Source: Loxodes magnus (lineage: Eukaryota; Ciliophora; Karyorelictea; Loxodida; Loxodidae). From it: DNA of 64,000 nt. Both the position numbers and the translations under genes were made by a program. The stretch covers positions 1 to 64,000 of the forward strand of contig CAMPDV010002016.1 of assembly GCA_946699065.1 (NCBI GenBank), read 5' to 3'. The notes under the pieces were generated by a model. It did no database searches, was not told where the DNA came from, and worked only from the letters and a program-made list of their open reading frames with translations. Positions within the stretch are counted from its first letter, which is position 1. Each line of letters opens with the position of its first letter. Shown one piece after another: positions 22,517 to 37,224 of the stretch.

Positions 22517-25500
22517 ATCTAACAGATTATTATTTACTCTTAATACATTTTACTAATATACTATTATTCTATATATTTCTGTTCCTAATCAAAAATTCTC
22601 TATGTTTTGCTTTATAGCATATCCTCATTTATTAATTATACATTACAAAAGATTAAAATATAAAAAGAAATATAGATAATTATAGAATTATTTGAAACTT
22701 AGGCATTAAAATAAGTTTGAATTTTAGATTATTTATAATTTTCCTAAATTTAAATTATATTTATATATTCCTTTTTATTAACTATCTTTTGTAATTAACT
22801 TTTGTTTGGAAAACTGACAAAAAGATACATTTTGTAAAATATTTAGTCTTAATTTATCTAAGTTTATTTTAGTGATTATAAGAATATATTAAATTTAAAG
22901 TATTAATGATACTAGTTCTATAAAACATTTAGGTAATTATATGTACTAAAATAAATAGTAAAGAGAAAACATTATTCTTTTATATAATTAAATAAAGAGA
23001 AGCTAGCCTAAATATTCAATAGAGTCAATTATTCATATATCTAAAGTCCTCTATTTATCTTACAATCAAGTACTTAATATATTATAGTCTCCTTTACTCC
23101 TTTAGTAATATTAATTCATAAAAACTTAAAAGAAAATTCCTTTTTACTTTAACTGTACTTGTGAATAATCTAAATACTTTAACTAGTTAAAGATAGGTTT
23201 AATTAGAGACTAATAAGAAATTTTCTTTTCCTCTAGATAAAATATTTAATAAAGCTGTGATTGCATTTCTTATTAATGAAGAATAATATTTTAAATTAAA
23301 ATAAGGAAAATTAATATTTTTCTATTTGTTTAATAAAAATTTAAAATAATTTATTATATAAAATCTATTAATATTTTATAAAAAACCAAAGTAAATGCAA
23401 AAACATCAGCTAAATATAATTTAAAAATATTAAGAAAATATATAATTCTAAATGATATTATAAATAAATATTTTAAATATTTACTAATGTTTAGATAAAA
23501 CATATAATAAATTATGTAATCTCTATTTTAACCTTAGAAATGTAGTAAAATATTTTTAAAAGTTAAATGAAAAATTATAAGGGAAACTTAAGAAATTAAA
23601 TATTTCTATAAAAAATGAATATAAAATTTACTAATTATTTAATTGATACTATCAACTTCATTATTATTTAAAATTATTACTAAAAGAAAAAATAAAGTAT
23701 AAATTAATTATCTTAAAAATTAAAAAAATTATAATTAAAAATTTTATATTTAACAATATTTGTGATAAAGATAAATATTAAAGAATATTAAAATCTTACA
23801 AATCTAGCATCGATTGACTTTTAAATATAGAAATTCAACATAAAAATAATTATTCTTAGAAATTTTCAATTTCAATTTCAAAAATATAAAAAATGTTAAA
23901 AATGTTAAAAAATTCTCTAACTCTCAGATTTTTATAATCAGCCTATTCAAAGATAGTTTATTTTTACTATTTTTCATAGATTATGGATGTATATATGGTA
24001 TAAGTATTAATTATTTTACTAATCTCAAATTTACTTCTGCTTAAGTGAAAACTTTTAATAAATAAGTAAAAATAATTTAATTTTTTATTTTCTAAACTTA
24101 ATATGAAATCCCACTAAATGTTTTTAAAAATAATTTAATTTATATCAATATTAAGATTCTAACTTTAAATGTTAAGTAAAGTAGCAAAATAAATTATAAT
24201 TTTGAATTAAAAACATATTTATTTTTAATTTTATTGATTCAAATATGCCTATAAATAAAAAAATATGAAATTAAAACCATTTTTTATTAAAAGGAGAGTT
24301 AAAGATTGTCTAAGAACAATAAATAAAATTAAATTAAATTAAAGTTTTTGATAAATTTGTATTAATAAAATATAAACTATATAAATTTGAATATTATTCT
24401 TGCTTATTTAAAATTTAATATTATTTAAATATTTTAAATATTTCTGGTAATTAAATTTTATAAAAACTTACTCATTTATAGTTATTAATTATTAGTGAAA
24501 ATAATATTATTATAATACTATTTATAATTTATTTACGTATCTTATATTTATTATTTTTATATATTAAATTTCATAGAAAAATAATTAGTAATAATTAGTA
24601 TTTAATAATTAATGCAATTCTACTAATTATAATTAAAATCAAAGTTTTCAAATTCTAGGTTTAACAGACTGGAAAATGCTATTTTTTTACTTAAAATAGG
24701 TACATAAGGAAAAATTATTTATTTATAAAATAAATTATATCAATAGAGTATATATCCCTTCTTATTTTTAGTTTAAAATATCCCTTTCTATTAACATTTA
24801 TTTTTTAAACAATTTTGTCGAAACTAATTATAAAAATCTATTTTGTAATAAATTAAAAACTCTATCAAGTTGATAAGTAATATTTATACTTTTATCGAAG
24901 AGAATTTCTTTCTAATTATATTATAGCAAGTGGTTATCATACTTTCAAATATATATAAAAATTAAAAAATGTGAGACTAGAATTTTAAAGGCTTTGCATT
25001 ATAAAAAGATGTATTTTATAGATAGTAAATTTAAACAAAGAAATTATAAAGTAAATAAAGAATATAATAAATAATTTTATATAATGAATGGATTCTTTTT
25101 ATCTATTATAAAAATATTTAATTTCTTATTATATTAAAATAATATATTTTATATTTATAAAATAGTTTTAATTAATTTTTCATATAACTTTAATTTAGCA
25201 AAATCTTTATAAATTAAAAAATATTTAGATATCAAATTTAAAATATTTAATTTGTAAAATGATTAAAAATGTAATAAAAATATCATATTATTTAAAAATA
25301 TAATTAAACTTATTTAATATATTTAATAGCTTAAAAAATAATTTTCTTTATTTTTAAACATTTTAAGAATAGTATTAAATAATTTTAAGTTATATATAGA
25401 AATAAATATTACTATTTTAATAATAATTATAAATCAAATAGTTTAATTTATATAATTCTTTCAAACTTTATTTAATAGCATTTTCATTTCTTATTATTTT

Positions 25501-25661
25501 TATTGTTTATGCTTATTTATTTATAATTTTTATTATTAGATGCTAAATATTTTTAATAGTGAAATTTGAAATTTAGTTTTTATTTGTATCAATACATTTT
25601 TCTTCGTAATAATTTTATTATTAAATTGGTTCATTTATAATATTTATCATATTCTTTTAGA
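22517..25661. other. Very AT-rich, no gene recognised
   Basis: Unique sequence between R1 and repeat S, built mainly of A/T words. I read both strands in the altered code and saw no convincing protein-like stretch. Confidence 0.55.
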
Positions 25662-26155
25662 TTCTTTTACGACTGATTTTCATTACTCAAATATATTCCC
25701 ATATTTTTCAAAACTAAATTGTATCTATTTGAACCAGTTTTTACAAATTAATTTACTAATAATTCACACATCGTAATAGTTACATTCTATATCAAAAGAA
25801 AACGGGCCATAGAGATATGCTTATTTTTAACTATATTAAAAGATAAACTTTTTTACTTTTTAAGGAGTTAAAAATATCATGACTGTATATAAACTGGCAG
25901 GAAATATTATGAGATTATTTAAATCTTTTTTTACAAATTAATTTTTAGACCAGAATCTTAGTTAAATAAATGATATTTAATATGAAAATATTTTAAAAAA
26001 TATTAGAGCATTTTAAATAGTATATGCCTTAAATTGCAAAACTTATGATTTCAAGTTTATAGCAACTACTAAAATGACTAATTTTGCTGTTTTTAAAAAT
26101 AAAATCCTTATAGATATTCATATTAAATAATTTTGCACTAAAAAGATGTAAATGT
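25662..26155. repeat. Dispersed repeat S, copy 2
   Basis: Direct match to 2309-2735, longer by several separate insertions of 3-10 bases relative to copy 1. It lacks the tRNA-like body that follows copy 1. Confidence 0.8.
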
Positions 26156-27352
26156 ATAAGTCAAGTGACTTTAAATTTTAAAATTATAAGATTATCTAAG
26201 CTTAATTTAATAAATAGAGCGATAAAGATATTGAAAACTTAATAAATTCTAATAGAAAAAAGTTGAAATTAAAAGAGATAATATTTATAGGATATTAATG
26301 AATCTATTAAGTAAAAAAGAATTTCTAAAGTTTTATTATTATTAAATAATTAATTTTTATGCTACATAATTATTTGATTTAGTATAAACTAGCTATAATG
26401 TAATAAAAATAGAATATAAAATTAATTGTTTAAGTTTAATAAAATAGATTTAAAATACTTTGATTAATATATAGTTAAATATTCTAAAAGGGATTCCTTG
26501 ATTATGAAAGTTTTAAATTAGGCTTTTTAATAAATTGAATATGATTTAGTGATAATTTTAGAATATTTAAAGTAAATTAGGATTATTTAATAAATGATAA
26601 TTGAATTTGATTAAAAAGGATAAAATGATTAGTTAGTATTTTGACTTAAAGTAGTTAATGAATAATAGACTAATGATTTAATGATTATATTGATTTTGAA
26701 TAATAATGTTTATAGTTTTAAAATATTAGTAGTATAATCCCTTATAATGCTTTTATATTTTTGATGACTAATTTAAATTAATCTTTTTTGATAAAATAAT
26801 AATTTAATTAATTAATTTTATTATTTTTAAATTAAATATACTAATTATTTATTTATCAATTCATAGTCATTTAACATTATTTAAATAACATTTAACTATA
26901 TCAACAGTAACTATCAAAACTACTATTACTACTATCAAATATACTATTTACATATTTTTACTAACAAACCTAAATAACTCATTTCAAATTACTTCTTTAA
27001 TAACTTATATAATATCTATTTATTATTTAACATACAAATATTACATTCTACTATTATAACAAAAACTATAACCTATTTTACTTCTACTAAATCCAAACCC
27101 ATACCTAGTTATTAGATTATTAGAAACTAAAAAAAACTAAATACCATTTACTTTATTCCTATTAATATCAAACCTTTACTAAAATTATTTCTATTTCTTA
27201 AATAAGAAAAAGAAGCAATAGTTTAAGGGTACTTCTAGAATTAAAATTTAGAAATTTAAAATGTTTGCTTCAAAGTTTCCTCCTTAATAAGCCGTTACTT
27301 TAATTATTTGCTTTACTATAATGAAGCATACTATTATTTCCTAAAATAGAAT
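26156..27352. other. Skew-switch region without a gene
   Basis: From 26160 to about 26760 the plus strand is G-rich and C-poor. From about 26860 to 27200 it is C-rich and nearly G-free, and between them is a nearly pure A/T block. The WD40 3' flanks show G>C on the sense strand, so the pattern looks like two convergent units meeting near 26800. No frame is recognised. Confidence 0.45.
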
Positions 27353-29659
27353 TTTAACGTAAGAACAACATGTATAAGAGAAAGATTTAGATTAGCTATC
27401 TATAATTCATTAAATATTGTACAAGTGTTGGGAATAATAGTTTATTTTTACCTTTCATTTTAATATCGACAATGATAGCTCCAATTTAGCAAAAATAATT
27501 CTACTTAGTAAAAAGATAAAAATTACCCCATTTAATCTTTATTCTCAAAATCAGAGCAAAGAAATAAATCTGAAGTAAGATAAATATTTTTTTTAAATTA
27601 AGAGTTATCAAGATAATCAAAACCTTGCTTACTTATGAATATTTGCAAATAGATATTATAATTGATGATTTCAAAGAGTTTAATAAGCATAGCAATATTA
27701 AAAAAAAATGTTTATTCTAAGAATGCCTTTAAAGAAATGCAGTCATATCAATAGTAAAAAGATTTGCTAAATTAATAAAAGATATATAAAAAATTTACTC
27801 TTTAATAATATACGCTAAATACAATAGATATCTAATTTAAGAAACTATTTCAATCTAAAAACTAATTACTTATACATATAATTTTTAATATGAACTGAAT
27901 CATCGATATATCAAATTCAATTTAATAAACTTTGCTTAAGTAAATAGGAATTTGATACATTTGAGTACATTTTCAAACGTAATCTTTTTACAGATATTCT
28001 AAAAAAAATTTTAATAAACTTATAATAATTAATGGAAAATAGTGTAAAAGGCTTGTTTTATATGACTAAAACTATATTAATAAATAATTTACAAAAGATA
28101 AGATAATTAAATTAGATAAGTACATAAAATTATTTCATCAATAATATTTAGGAGACCATTTAAGATTTTAAGAACTAGAGTGAAGAGAAAATAAGTTATA
28201 TTAAAAACCCATAAACAGATTTAATGAGCTTAAAAATTCTTTATCAAGATGAGAGTGAAAGAGAACCATGAATGAAATATAGAAACTTTTAAATTTAGCG
28301 TAATTTGCATGGTTAAATGCCAATAATTATAAAATTATGTCTCAATATTTAAAATATTTAAACTCTTATAGTTTATTATTATTACTTATTATTTAAACTT
28401 TAAATAGTGAATAAGATTTTTCAATTATTAATTTAAAAAATTAAAATAAATTATTTTAATAATTATCATTTATTTTATTATTTTAGGCAAAATATGAAAA
28501 TTTTATAATATAATTCTTGATATATATAAATAATAAAAATGATAGGAAAATAAAATTTAATCATTTAGCATTTATAATATTAAAGGATAGTTTTAGTTAA
28601 AATATGTTTTTAAATAAAAGAAATAAAATAATTTAATTATAGTTAAATATTTTATGTAAGTATAATTTTCTTATTATTAGCAAATTAATAATAATTACTT
28701 ATATTTAAAATTCTTTAACTAACAATTATAAAATAATTAATTTACCATAATTATATTAAGTTTAATTAAATTTTGATATATAAATTAATAATTTATACTT
28801 AACTTTAAAATATAATAAAAGTTAGTTAAGATTATTATTATAATTACTTATATTACTTAGAACTAAAAATTATACATTCATTAAATTTATAATTATTGAT
28901 AATTCTTTATTAATTTTATTTTATAAAGTTATCTCTAAAGATATGTTTAACTATATTTACTTTTTAATTTACTAAATTATTGTTTTAATTATTGTAGACA
29001 TTAATTATCAAATGTGAACTTTTATATTTTTATAATCTAGTAATCAAATGCTTATTCTTAACCAATTATTTAAAACTCTTATCAAAATTATGAAAAGCAT
29101 CCTCTTTATTAGTTTTAAATTGATACAAAGATAATTAATTCTAGCATATAATTATTTAATTATTTAATTATTTGATATAGTATTTTTAATATTAATATCT
29201 TACTATTATAAAGGATTATTTTAAACTATATTTTGCTATCATTTAGAATTTATATTATTAAAGTAATAAAGCTAAAGTTCTCTTTAGTTTACTTAGAATT
29301 TAAATTCCTTTTAGATATTTCTTCCTTTATATTATCTATGTTTTATTAATTATAGTTAAATAAAGAGTTCTTTAAATGGCTTAATTAGCAATTTAATTAG
29401 TTTTTAGAACTTAAATTTTAATATGTATTTATAAAAATAAATGGTATAAATTTAAGCTATTTAGTAATAATATTTCACTTTAATAAAAGATTTATTGTAT
29501 GAAACTGTTTATTTAAATTTTAAATTTAAATATTTTTGACATCTATAACTGCAAGAATTGCTTACTTCAATAAGACATTAGTAAATGTTTTTAATGTTTT
29601 TAATATAATCTTGAACTCATCAATTTTAAATTACTCTTGTTATAGTCTCTCTTTTATGT

Positions 29660-32320
29660 CTTCCTTTTTTACTTTTTTCATTTCTAAAAATCTAATCTTC
29701 TTGATATAAGTTTCTTGTGAAATATTTTTATTTATAAATCTAAATATCCCAAATAAGACTTTGGAAAGAAGTTTATAAGTATTTAATCATATATTATAAA
29801 GCGTCTTAAGTCATAATTCCCAATCTTTTACGATAGTCAATCTCTTGTATTAGAATAGTATATACATCTAAAAATGTGCTAAATTTTACCATACTCTCCA
29901 CACATACAGTAGGGATTATCAATAGGATAATGATGATCTTAAAGATCTTTTCTAAAATTATAAGATTGGGTTCTAAGTTTATATATACTGATAATTTATT
30001 GTCTAAATTATTTGTTCAACTTAGTGTAAGTAATTACTAGAAATTGGTTAAGATACGAAACTGCTTAGTATATATTTTAGCTATTTTCATTCTCTTAAAC
30101 TTTTGAGTAGCTATATTATAGAAATATTATTGTATTTTGTCTCTTATATATTTAGTAAAAAATTTTTAATTTGTACTAATCTTGGAATTCTACAGGGCGA
30201 TACTATAGGGGTCTGATAATTGCTAAATTTGATCATAGCATTGAAATCCTTTTATTCAGTTCGTAATGAAATTGTCGATGTTGGAAAATCAATACTTTCT
30301 TATTTCATTTTATAATAGAATTTAAAACACTTTATTGCCATAATGTGTTTGAAATATAACCAGTTTAAATCTATGAAACATAACTTTTTAATGTTTAAGT
30401 TGCTGCTTGAAATGCTTTTCTTTAAATCATTCTCGTACTTGATTCAATTCTATTCAAAACTCAAGTTATTCCTCTCTGAATACACCATGGTATTAGTTCT
30501 CTCCATATTCTGCTTTAGGTAATGTAAAAAGTCTGCATAAAGTTTTAAAATATCAAGAAATCACATTCTTATATCTTATAAGTTAAAAAACAGCTTTTTC
30601 ATTGCAGCTAAATACTTGAACGTGACTTCTCTACAATGAGAATTAAAATTCTTCTTCTGATGTAGCATTACATCTAAATATGTAACTAGTTCCTTTTAAA
30701 TAATTGGTTAATTATCTAATCATAAATTTAAATTTATTATTTCTAATGTTTCTTTAAAATTTAGATGCATTCAGATTTGATAAATTTGATCTTTAATTGA
30801 GTTTATGTAAAAATGCTTACTTGCTTCATTTATTAACTCCTTCATCTACTTTGAAGTTTTGGAAAGAAGAATCAAATCATCTGCTCATCGTCGGCATGCG
30901 AAGCTAAAACTCCAACCCTGATATTTGAATCCCAATCAGGTATTTTTACTTTCCAAATATCTAATTACTATGTCATATGGTCCATGTGACTTTCTTTACA
31001 TAACTCCATTGTTGTATTATAATGTTCTGATGTTCTTTCCTTATTTTAAATGAAGAATTTAGGTTTTTGTAAAACAACTCTAAGGCTATTATTATTCCAA
31101 GTGGTAGTTTAACTCTCTTAAGTTAATCAAACAAAAGTCTTCTTTCTATTGAGTCAAACATTTTTTCAGCATCTATCAGTGTTGCTATCAATTTAGTCTT
31201 ACTTTTAGCACTTTTCCGATAGTTATCAATTATTTGTTATATTATTCAAATTTATTAAGTTTTTTATCTAATTTTTATAAATCCCATTTATGAAGGGTGA
31301 ATCAAATTTCTCTAATAAATTAGATTGTATAGTCTTTTTGTTAAAGTTTTATCATATAGTTTTATAATAATATTAATAAGAGAAATAGGTAGTCAGTTTT
31401 TCCAGTCATCTTTATTTCTTTTTTTAAATATTGGAATTACCGACAATGTATTTAAATTCCTAAGGGCTTCTTCCAAATCTTAACATATTATTCAGAAAAG
31501 AGTGAAGAATTATTAACTAATATTTTCCACCTCATTTCAGAAGTTCACTTTTTATTCTGTCTAGACCAGCTGCTTTTCCATTCGTAATTTCTTTTATAAT
31601 TTTTTGTATTTCTTGTATGGTAAAAAGATAAAATCCTTATAAATATTAGAGTTGATAATCTTTAATTTCTTAAATACTATCTTATATTTTATCTATTTTT
31701 TAATTACTGAGATTTATTTATTATTTAGTTAGATTAGAATGTTTGTTAAAAGTGCAATGCTCCCATGAATCAATGGATTTATTTTTGATTTCTTAATCAA
31801 AGTTCATTTAATTAATTTTTTTAGGCTTTTTAATTTTCTTAGTATTTGAAAATATTTCTTTAGCATCTCCATTTAGAAGTAAAAATTTCTTTTTTGCTTT
31901 ATTTTTTCAAACTTTCACAAATTAGAATTGAAGTCATTCAGAATGTCGTTTCACATTTCATGAATATTAGTTACTTATTAGTTTATTCTTCCAGATTTTA
32001 TGTGAGCTTCTCTATATAATGAGTTAGCTCTTTTAGGCCTATATATTTCTTAGTAAGATCTTGAGGAAAATTGTTATAACTTGAGTCTGGAATAAAGAAT
32101 CCTAATGTTTAATCAGCATAGTATTAGATGTTATTTTTGATAAATTTATATTAAACTTCAAGATTATCTTAATCTATCTAAAAGAATTCTAGATAAGTTT
32201 GCAGAAAATATTCTAAATATTTTTGACGATATATTGCATCTTATAAACTATTTATTTTATATTTCCTCAAATTCTTGCACATTTTCAATTAATCTCATAT
32301 AAAATTAAGTTTTGTTTTAT
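29660..32320 (-). mobile_element. 5'-truncated LINE in R2 with RT motifs
   Basis: On the minus strand the connector (near 32020) is followed by the RT fingers: EIQKIIKEITNGKAAGLDRI with SELLKWGG (31620-31520). Motif A reads IDAEKMFDSIERRLLFDQL (near 31190-31130). Motif C reads ADDLILLSKTSK with ADD at 30884-30876. The terminal CMCG block lies near 29910. TGA reads as Trp and TAG/TAA as Gln throughout. An apparent insertion of about 14 bases just before motif C creates a second overlapping ADD (30895-30887) in another frame and breaks the ORF. No endonuclease is seen upstream. This is the source-like version of the R1 element. Confidence 0.85.
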
Positions 32321-32790
32321 AAATCAATTTGCAGGAAAAAATTATCTTTTTAAGCTATAATATCATCTTATCACTGTTTATCTTATAAAAGAATTGTTTT
32401 AATAATTAAGTTTTTATCTTTAAATAATCTAGCAATTTTCAGTTGATATCATACTTTATGAATAAATATAATTACAATCTTTAAAATATCAATCAAATAG
32501 ATAAATGAACAATAAATAATGACTATTTAATTAGAAAATGAATATGAAAACATTTTAATTTAATTTCTTGATAAGATATTTTAAATTTAAATAAGTGCTT
32601 AATCTTTTAAAAATTATATTAAATAAAGCATTTTAAATATTATTATATTTATGAATATTTAGTATTTTAAATTAAAAATTACTATATTGTATATTAAAGC
32701 AAACATTTATTAAAGGAATGCTTAAATTATAAATTATAATTTAGTTGTCTAATAATTTAGAATAAAACAAAAAATAGTTCATTATTAAGA

Positions 32791-33170
32791 TCATTTATGA
32801 AATTGTGTACTATTACCATTATCGGCTTAGTAGAAACTTTGCTTTTTATTATGCTATATATGTTTCTTTTTATATTGTACGAAATATTTCCCATTTTTTA
32901 TAGATATAATTATAATAGTTATTAACTTACACTTTGTATATTATTTTAATTAATACAAAAGATTAAAGCTTTTAACCTTTTTTGATATAATCAAAACTAT
33001 ATTGATTTCTTAATTATTTACACTTTCATTTTGCTAATTCTTATTATTTAATATTAGAATATAATTTTATTCTTATTTTAGATGGAATATAAGATAATTT
33101 ACAAGAAAGTGAAGATTTTTATAATTTTCCATATATTCAAATTATTTATATAGTTTACTAGCAAATGCTT
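32791..33170. other. Conserved island, R2 copy
   Basis: Same block as 17820-18200. One extra A near 32952 would shift either candidate reading frame relative to R1 and R3, which weakens the coding interpretation for this copy. Confidence 0.5.
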
Positions 33171-34832
33171 TTATATGATAAATAATCAATCAATTTTTTA
33201 AAAAGCTTTCAACTTTAATAAAATAGCTTCATTAGAAATTCAAATTTTAAGATTAATAAATAAAATCGATTTTCTATATACATAATAGATATATTCAAGT
33301 TGCTTAAAATCAGAAAGTTTATCTTTAAAGCTTTTCTTTTAATATTACAGAATGAGAAAAATCTTAAAGAGAAAAAATACTTAATATAGCAATTTTTCTT
33401 AAAAACTTGTTTTTCTCTTCTAAATTAACATCTTTTCGCAAACTAAAAACAGATAGTTAGTCGTAGTAAGCTCTTTTCAAAACTCTTTTACTAATCTTAA
33501 ATTTTTAATATTTTTATAATTATTATAATAAAGCAGAATATTTTTAAACTTGATTAATAAATTTTTGTTTCTATATTTTATATAGTTAGGTTAGATATAT
33601 TATTTAGATTCTTGTTTAATTCCTTTTTTTAGATTCTTTGTAAATTGGCATAAAATTTATTATTACAGATGTATTATACCTCATTTTTTCTACTTGATTG
33701 ATCATATTTTTATAAAGAGATTTTTTAGCTCTTTTTAGATTAGTTATTTTAAAAATTCGCAATATCTATTAAAAAGGTAGTTTTAAGCCCTCTTATAGAA
33801 AATTTTTTAACTAATTTATTTCTTCCTAAAATTGTAATTTATTTTTTTATATTTACTTCTTAAAAGTTATTTAAAAAACTTTTCAAATCTTTTAAAATTC
33901 TATCCCTTTAAGAAAAGGATTTATCCATCCCGAAAATCTTTTGAAGCGAAAAAAGGATAATTTTTTCACGATTTCATGGTTATTTTATTATATCTCCTTT
34001 TTTCTTTAGATCCTTTTCATTTAAGTAAATTATTATAATATTAAAAATTTTTAAAACGAATTTTTTCATTTACTAGAAAAGATGTTCAAAATAAAAATTG
34101 TATTTTTTCCAAAGCATAAACAATAAATGTTTTTTATAATTTCAAACATAATTAACCTTATCAAAAATATACTTTTAAATAAAAAAGAAAAAAAGTTTTG
34201 TTTAAAATTTTTCAAAAATTTTTCTTAAAAACAAAAATTTTTTTTTATTTTTACAAAAAACCATTTCAACAAAAAAAATTTCCAAATTCTATTTTAATAT
34301 AAAATTTTTTTAATTCCTATTTTTTCTCAAAAATCTTTTATATTTGGAATTTTTTCTTGAAATTTTATTCCAATTTTAAAATTTTTTATCCCGAAATAAT
34401 TAAATTTATTCCGTGCCGAAAATCTTTGGTAGTGTAAAACGCTGAGACAAAAACAAATTTTTTATTTTCATGAAATTTAAACTCTAAAATTGAAAGATAA
34501 TGATAAATAAAAAACTTAATATCGGAAAATTTTTTCCAAATCGGAAACGAAAAATATTAAACTTAAATTTATTTTACGTCTTCATTTACCAAAATTATAT
34601 TTTAAATATTTTTAAACATTACCACTTTATATCAACATACCTCACTAATTTCAATAACATATCACTCAACCTTTTTTTAAACCAATAATATTTAAGAATA
34701 TAACAAATTTTAAATAAATAAAAAAAAACTTCATAAAACTAAAAACATTATTAACATTAAACATTCATTTAAATGCATTACCAATATCTTATATTTAATC
34801 GTAAAATTTAATTAAGTCAAATCATAAGTTAC
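33171..34832. other. R2 spacer and WD40 3' flank
   Basis: Counterpart of 18201-20141, about 300 bases shorter in the stretch next to the WD40 gene. It carries the atcccgaaa blocks near 33925 and 34388. No gene is recognised. Confidence 0.5.
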
Positions 34833-35904
34833 TCAACTCGAAACTCTCCACTTTCTCACAGTATTGTCCCATCCTCCCGATACCAACCATCTATTGTCAA
34901 CACTCAATGCTATAGAAGATATTGATCCTGCATGCCCTTATAAAGTCTATATACACTCACCTTTATCAAAATTTCAGATCTTGATTGTTTTATCATCAGA
35001 ACCAGAAAATATAACACTTGAATCAACACTTAACTGAATACTATGTATAACATCTGCGTGACCTTAAAGAGTACGAATACACTAACCAGAAGAGAAGTCC
35101 CATATCTTAATTGTCCTGTCATCCGAACCTGATATTATATACCTATTATCCTTAGACACTTTTACCGATGAAACAGAACCTGAATGCCCAGTAAGATTTC
35201 GCAAAAGCTGACCTGTCTAGAAATCCCAAATCTTTATTGTTGTATCCCAAGATCCTGATATAATATATCTAGAGTCATAGGAGATTATTACCGATATAAC
35301 ATCAGAAGTATGCCCCGTTATAGTTCTTTGGAGAGCACCATTGTGGAAATTTCAGATCTTTATAGTGTTATCGTAAGATCCCGATACAATATAGCTAGAG
35401 TCTGGGGAGATTACTACCGATCAAACTCAATCATTATGTCCCGACAAAGTTCTTTGGAGATCACCAGTCTATAAGTTTCAGATCTTGATCATGTTATCAG
35501 CAGACGCCGATATAATATACTTAGAGTCATAGGAGATTACTACCGATCAAATAGTAGAAGTATGCCCTGTTATAGTTCTTATGAAGGAACCTGTCTGGAA
35601 ATTCCAGATTTTTATCGAATTTTCAGGAAATCCAGAACCTGATACAATCCAATTTAGGTCACTTGATATGGCTACCGATAAAACAGGTGAAGAGTGACCA
35701 GTGAGGACTTAGTCTAAAAAATATTAAAGAAATACCTTTACTTTGGTCATAACTGATCTTGTTTATTAACTTTTAGTAGCATAAGTTAGGCAGAATTTCA
35801 TACTTAAAATGAAGTAGAGATATTTTCCCTAGTATGTGGCTTCTCGCTCTTAAGAGTTTTCTTAAAAAAATACTTTTAGTAAATTGCTCTTCTTTTTTCT
35901 CCAT
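34833..35904 (-). CDS. WD40 seven-blade propeller, copy 2
   Basis: Exon 1 is 35904-35742, the intron is 35741-35714 (28 nt, GT-AG), and exon 2 is 35713-34833. This gives 347 residues ending SS-TGA. A second in-frame ATG at 35919 would add MVKKQ, a duplication of the MEKK start also seen in copy 3, so the start is uncertain by five codons. Blade 1 begins QVLTGHSSPVLSVA, the most canonical version among the copies, and its LNW uses TGG where the others use TGA. The frame is intact with seven repeats. A palindrome lies about 230 bp upstream. Confidence 0.9.
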
Positions 35905-35919
35905 TTATTTTTTCACCAT

Positions 35920-37222
35920 TTTAATTTTTATAACTTATTTCAATAAATATTTAAATAAAATAACTCAATAAATTTTACTTACTTAATTTCAATAAAATTA
36001 AACAATTAAATTATTTATTAAACATATTTATAAATATCTTGTTAAACATTGATTTTTCTATTTTTGTCTTAAAACGAGACAAGATATTAAACTAATAGTG
36101 TACAAACTTTTACAATTTTAATTATTTTATATCCTTTTATTTTTAAATAAAAGGACAATTTATTATATCAAAAGTTTATAACGAAGAATTGTATCCTTAT
36201 TATAATAACTTTAATATGCATTTATTAATTATTACTTATTTGTGCTTAAAATAAAAGACTCTTAATAAGAAAACCTTATTTCTTTATAGACCCTTTCAAA
36301 TGATAAATAAAATATTACAATTCTTTTAAATCTACTGTTATTAATTATTATTTTTCACTTACATTTAATCAAAAAAAATTATTTCTTTAAGCTATTTACT
36401 AATTAAAAAAATTAAATAAAATAAGTTTCTTATTAACTAGTTTGAATAAATATTAAAAAACATAAAATTATTTAAAACAAAGTATTTTTAGAATATATAA
36501 GATAAACTCTTTTAATTGCCCACTTTCTTACTGCTATTTAATTAAAACTTTTTATTTATAAAGGTCTCTCTTATAATAATAAACTAATATAATTTATTAT
36601 AATGTTGATTCTAAGCAAAATATATAAATGTAATAAATATAAGTAGTAGAAAGTAAATATTTAAACTAACTATAAATGGTGTATCACTAATTTTATCTTA
36701 CAATTATTAAATAGTAATATTTAATTTTATTATTAAAATAAGCTTTAATATGTTTAATTATGTCTATTAAATACTTAAAATTTTATCCTTTTAGCTTTAT
36801 TAGTTATTAATTTAATTTCTCTTTAATTTAAATATTAGATTAGTTATAATTAATACATTTAGATAACTTTCTCTTTTTATAGCAAACTAATATTATATTT
36901 ATTATTTATGCTATTTTTGTAATTATCATTTCTAATTAATAATACCTAAATTATTCTAGATTATTTAAAGATAAAAACTTAATTCTATTATTCTATACTT
37001 ATCCAAAAAACATAGTTATCACTATTAATACTCTCTTTATTAAAATAAGTTGTTTGTTACTAAGAAAATTATAAGTTTTTAAGTAAGAAAGCATATTTTT
37101 AATATCTTCTATTACTATTTTCTGAATTAATAGAAAGAGTAAACTTAACATAATATGTTTCTTTGTAATAAGCATGAGATAATATAAGTATTAGATTAGC
37201 TAGTATAAGTTATTTAAAACTA
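35920..37222. other. R2 5' flank of WD40 copy 2
   Basis: AT-rich, includes the small hairpin near 36066 and an 11-bp-arm palindrome at 36132-36155. No gene is recognised. Confidence 0.5.
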
Positions 37223-37224
37223 AA

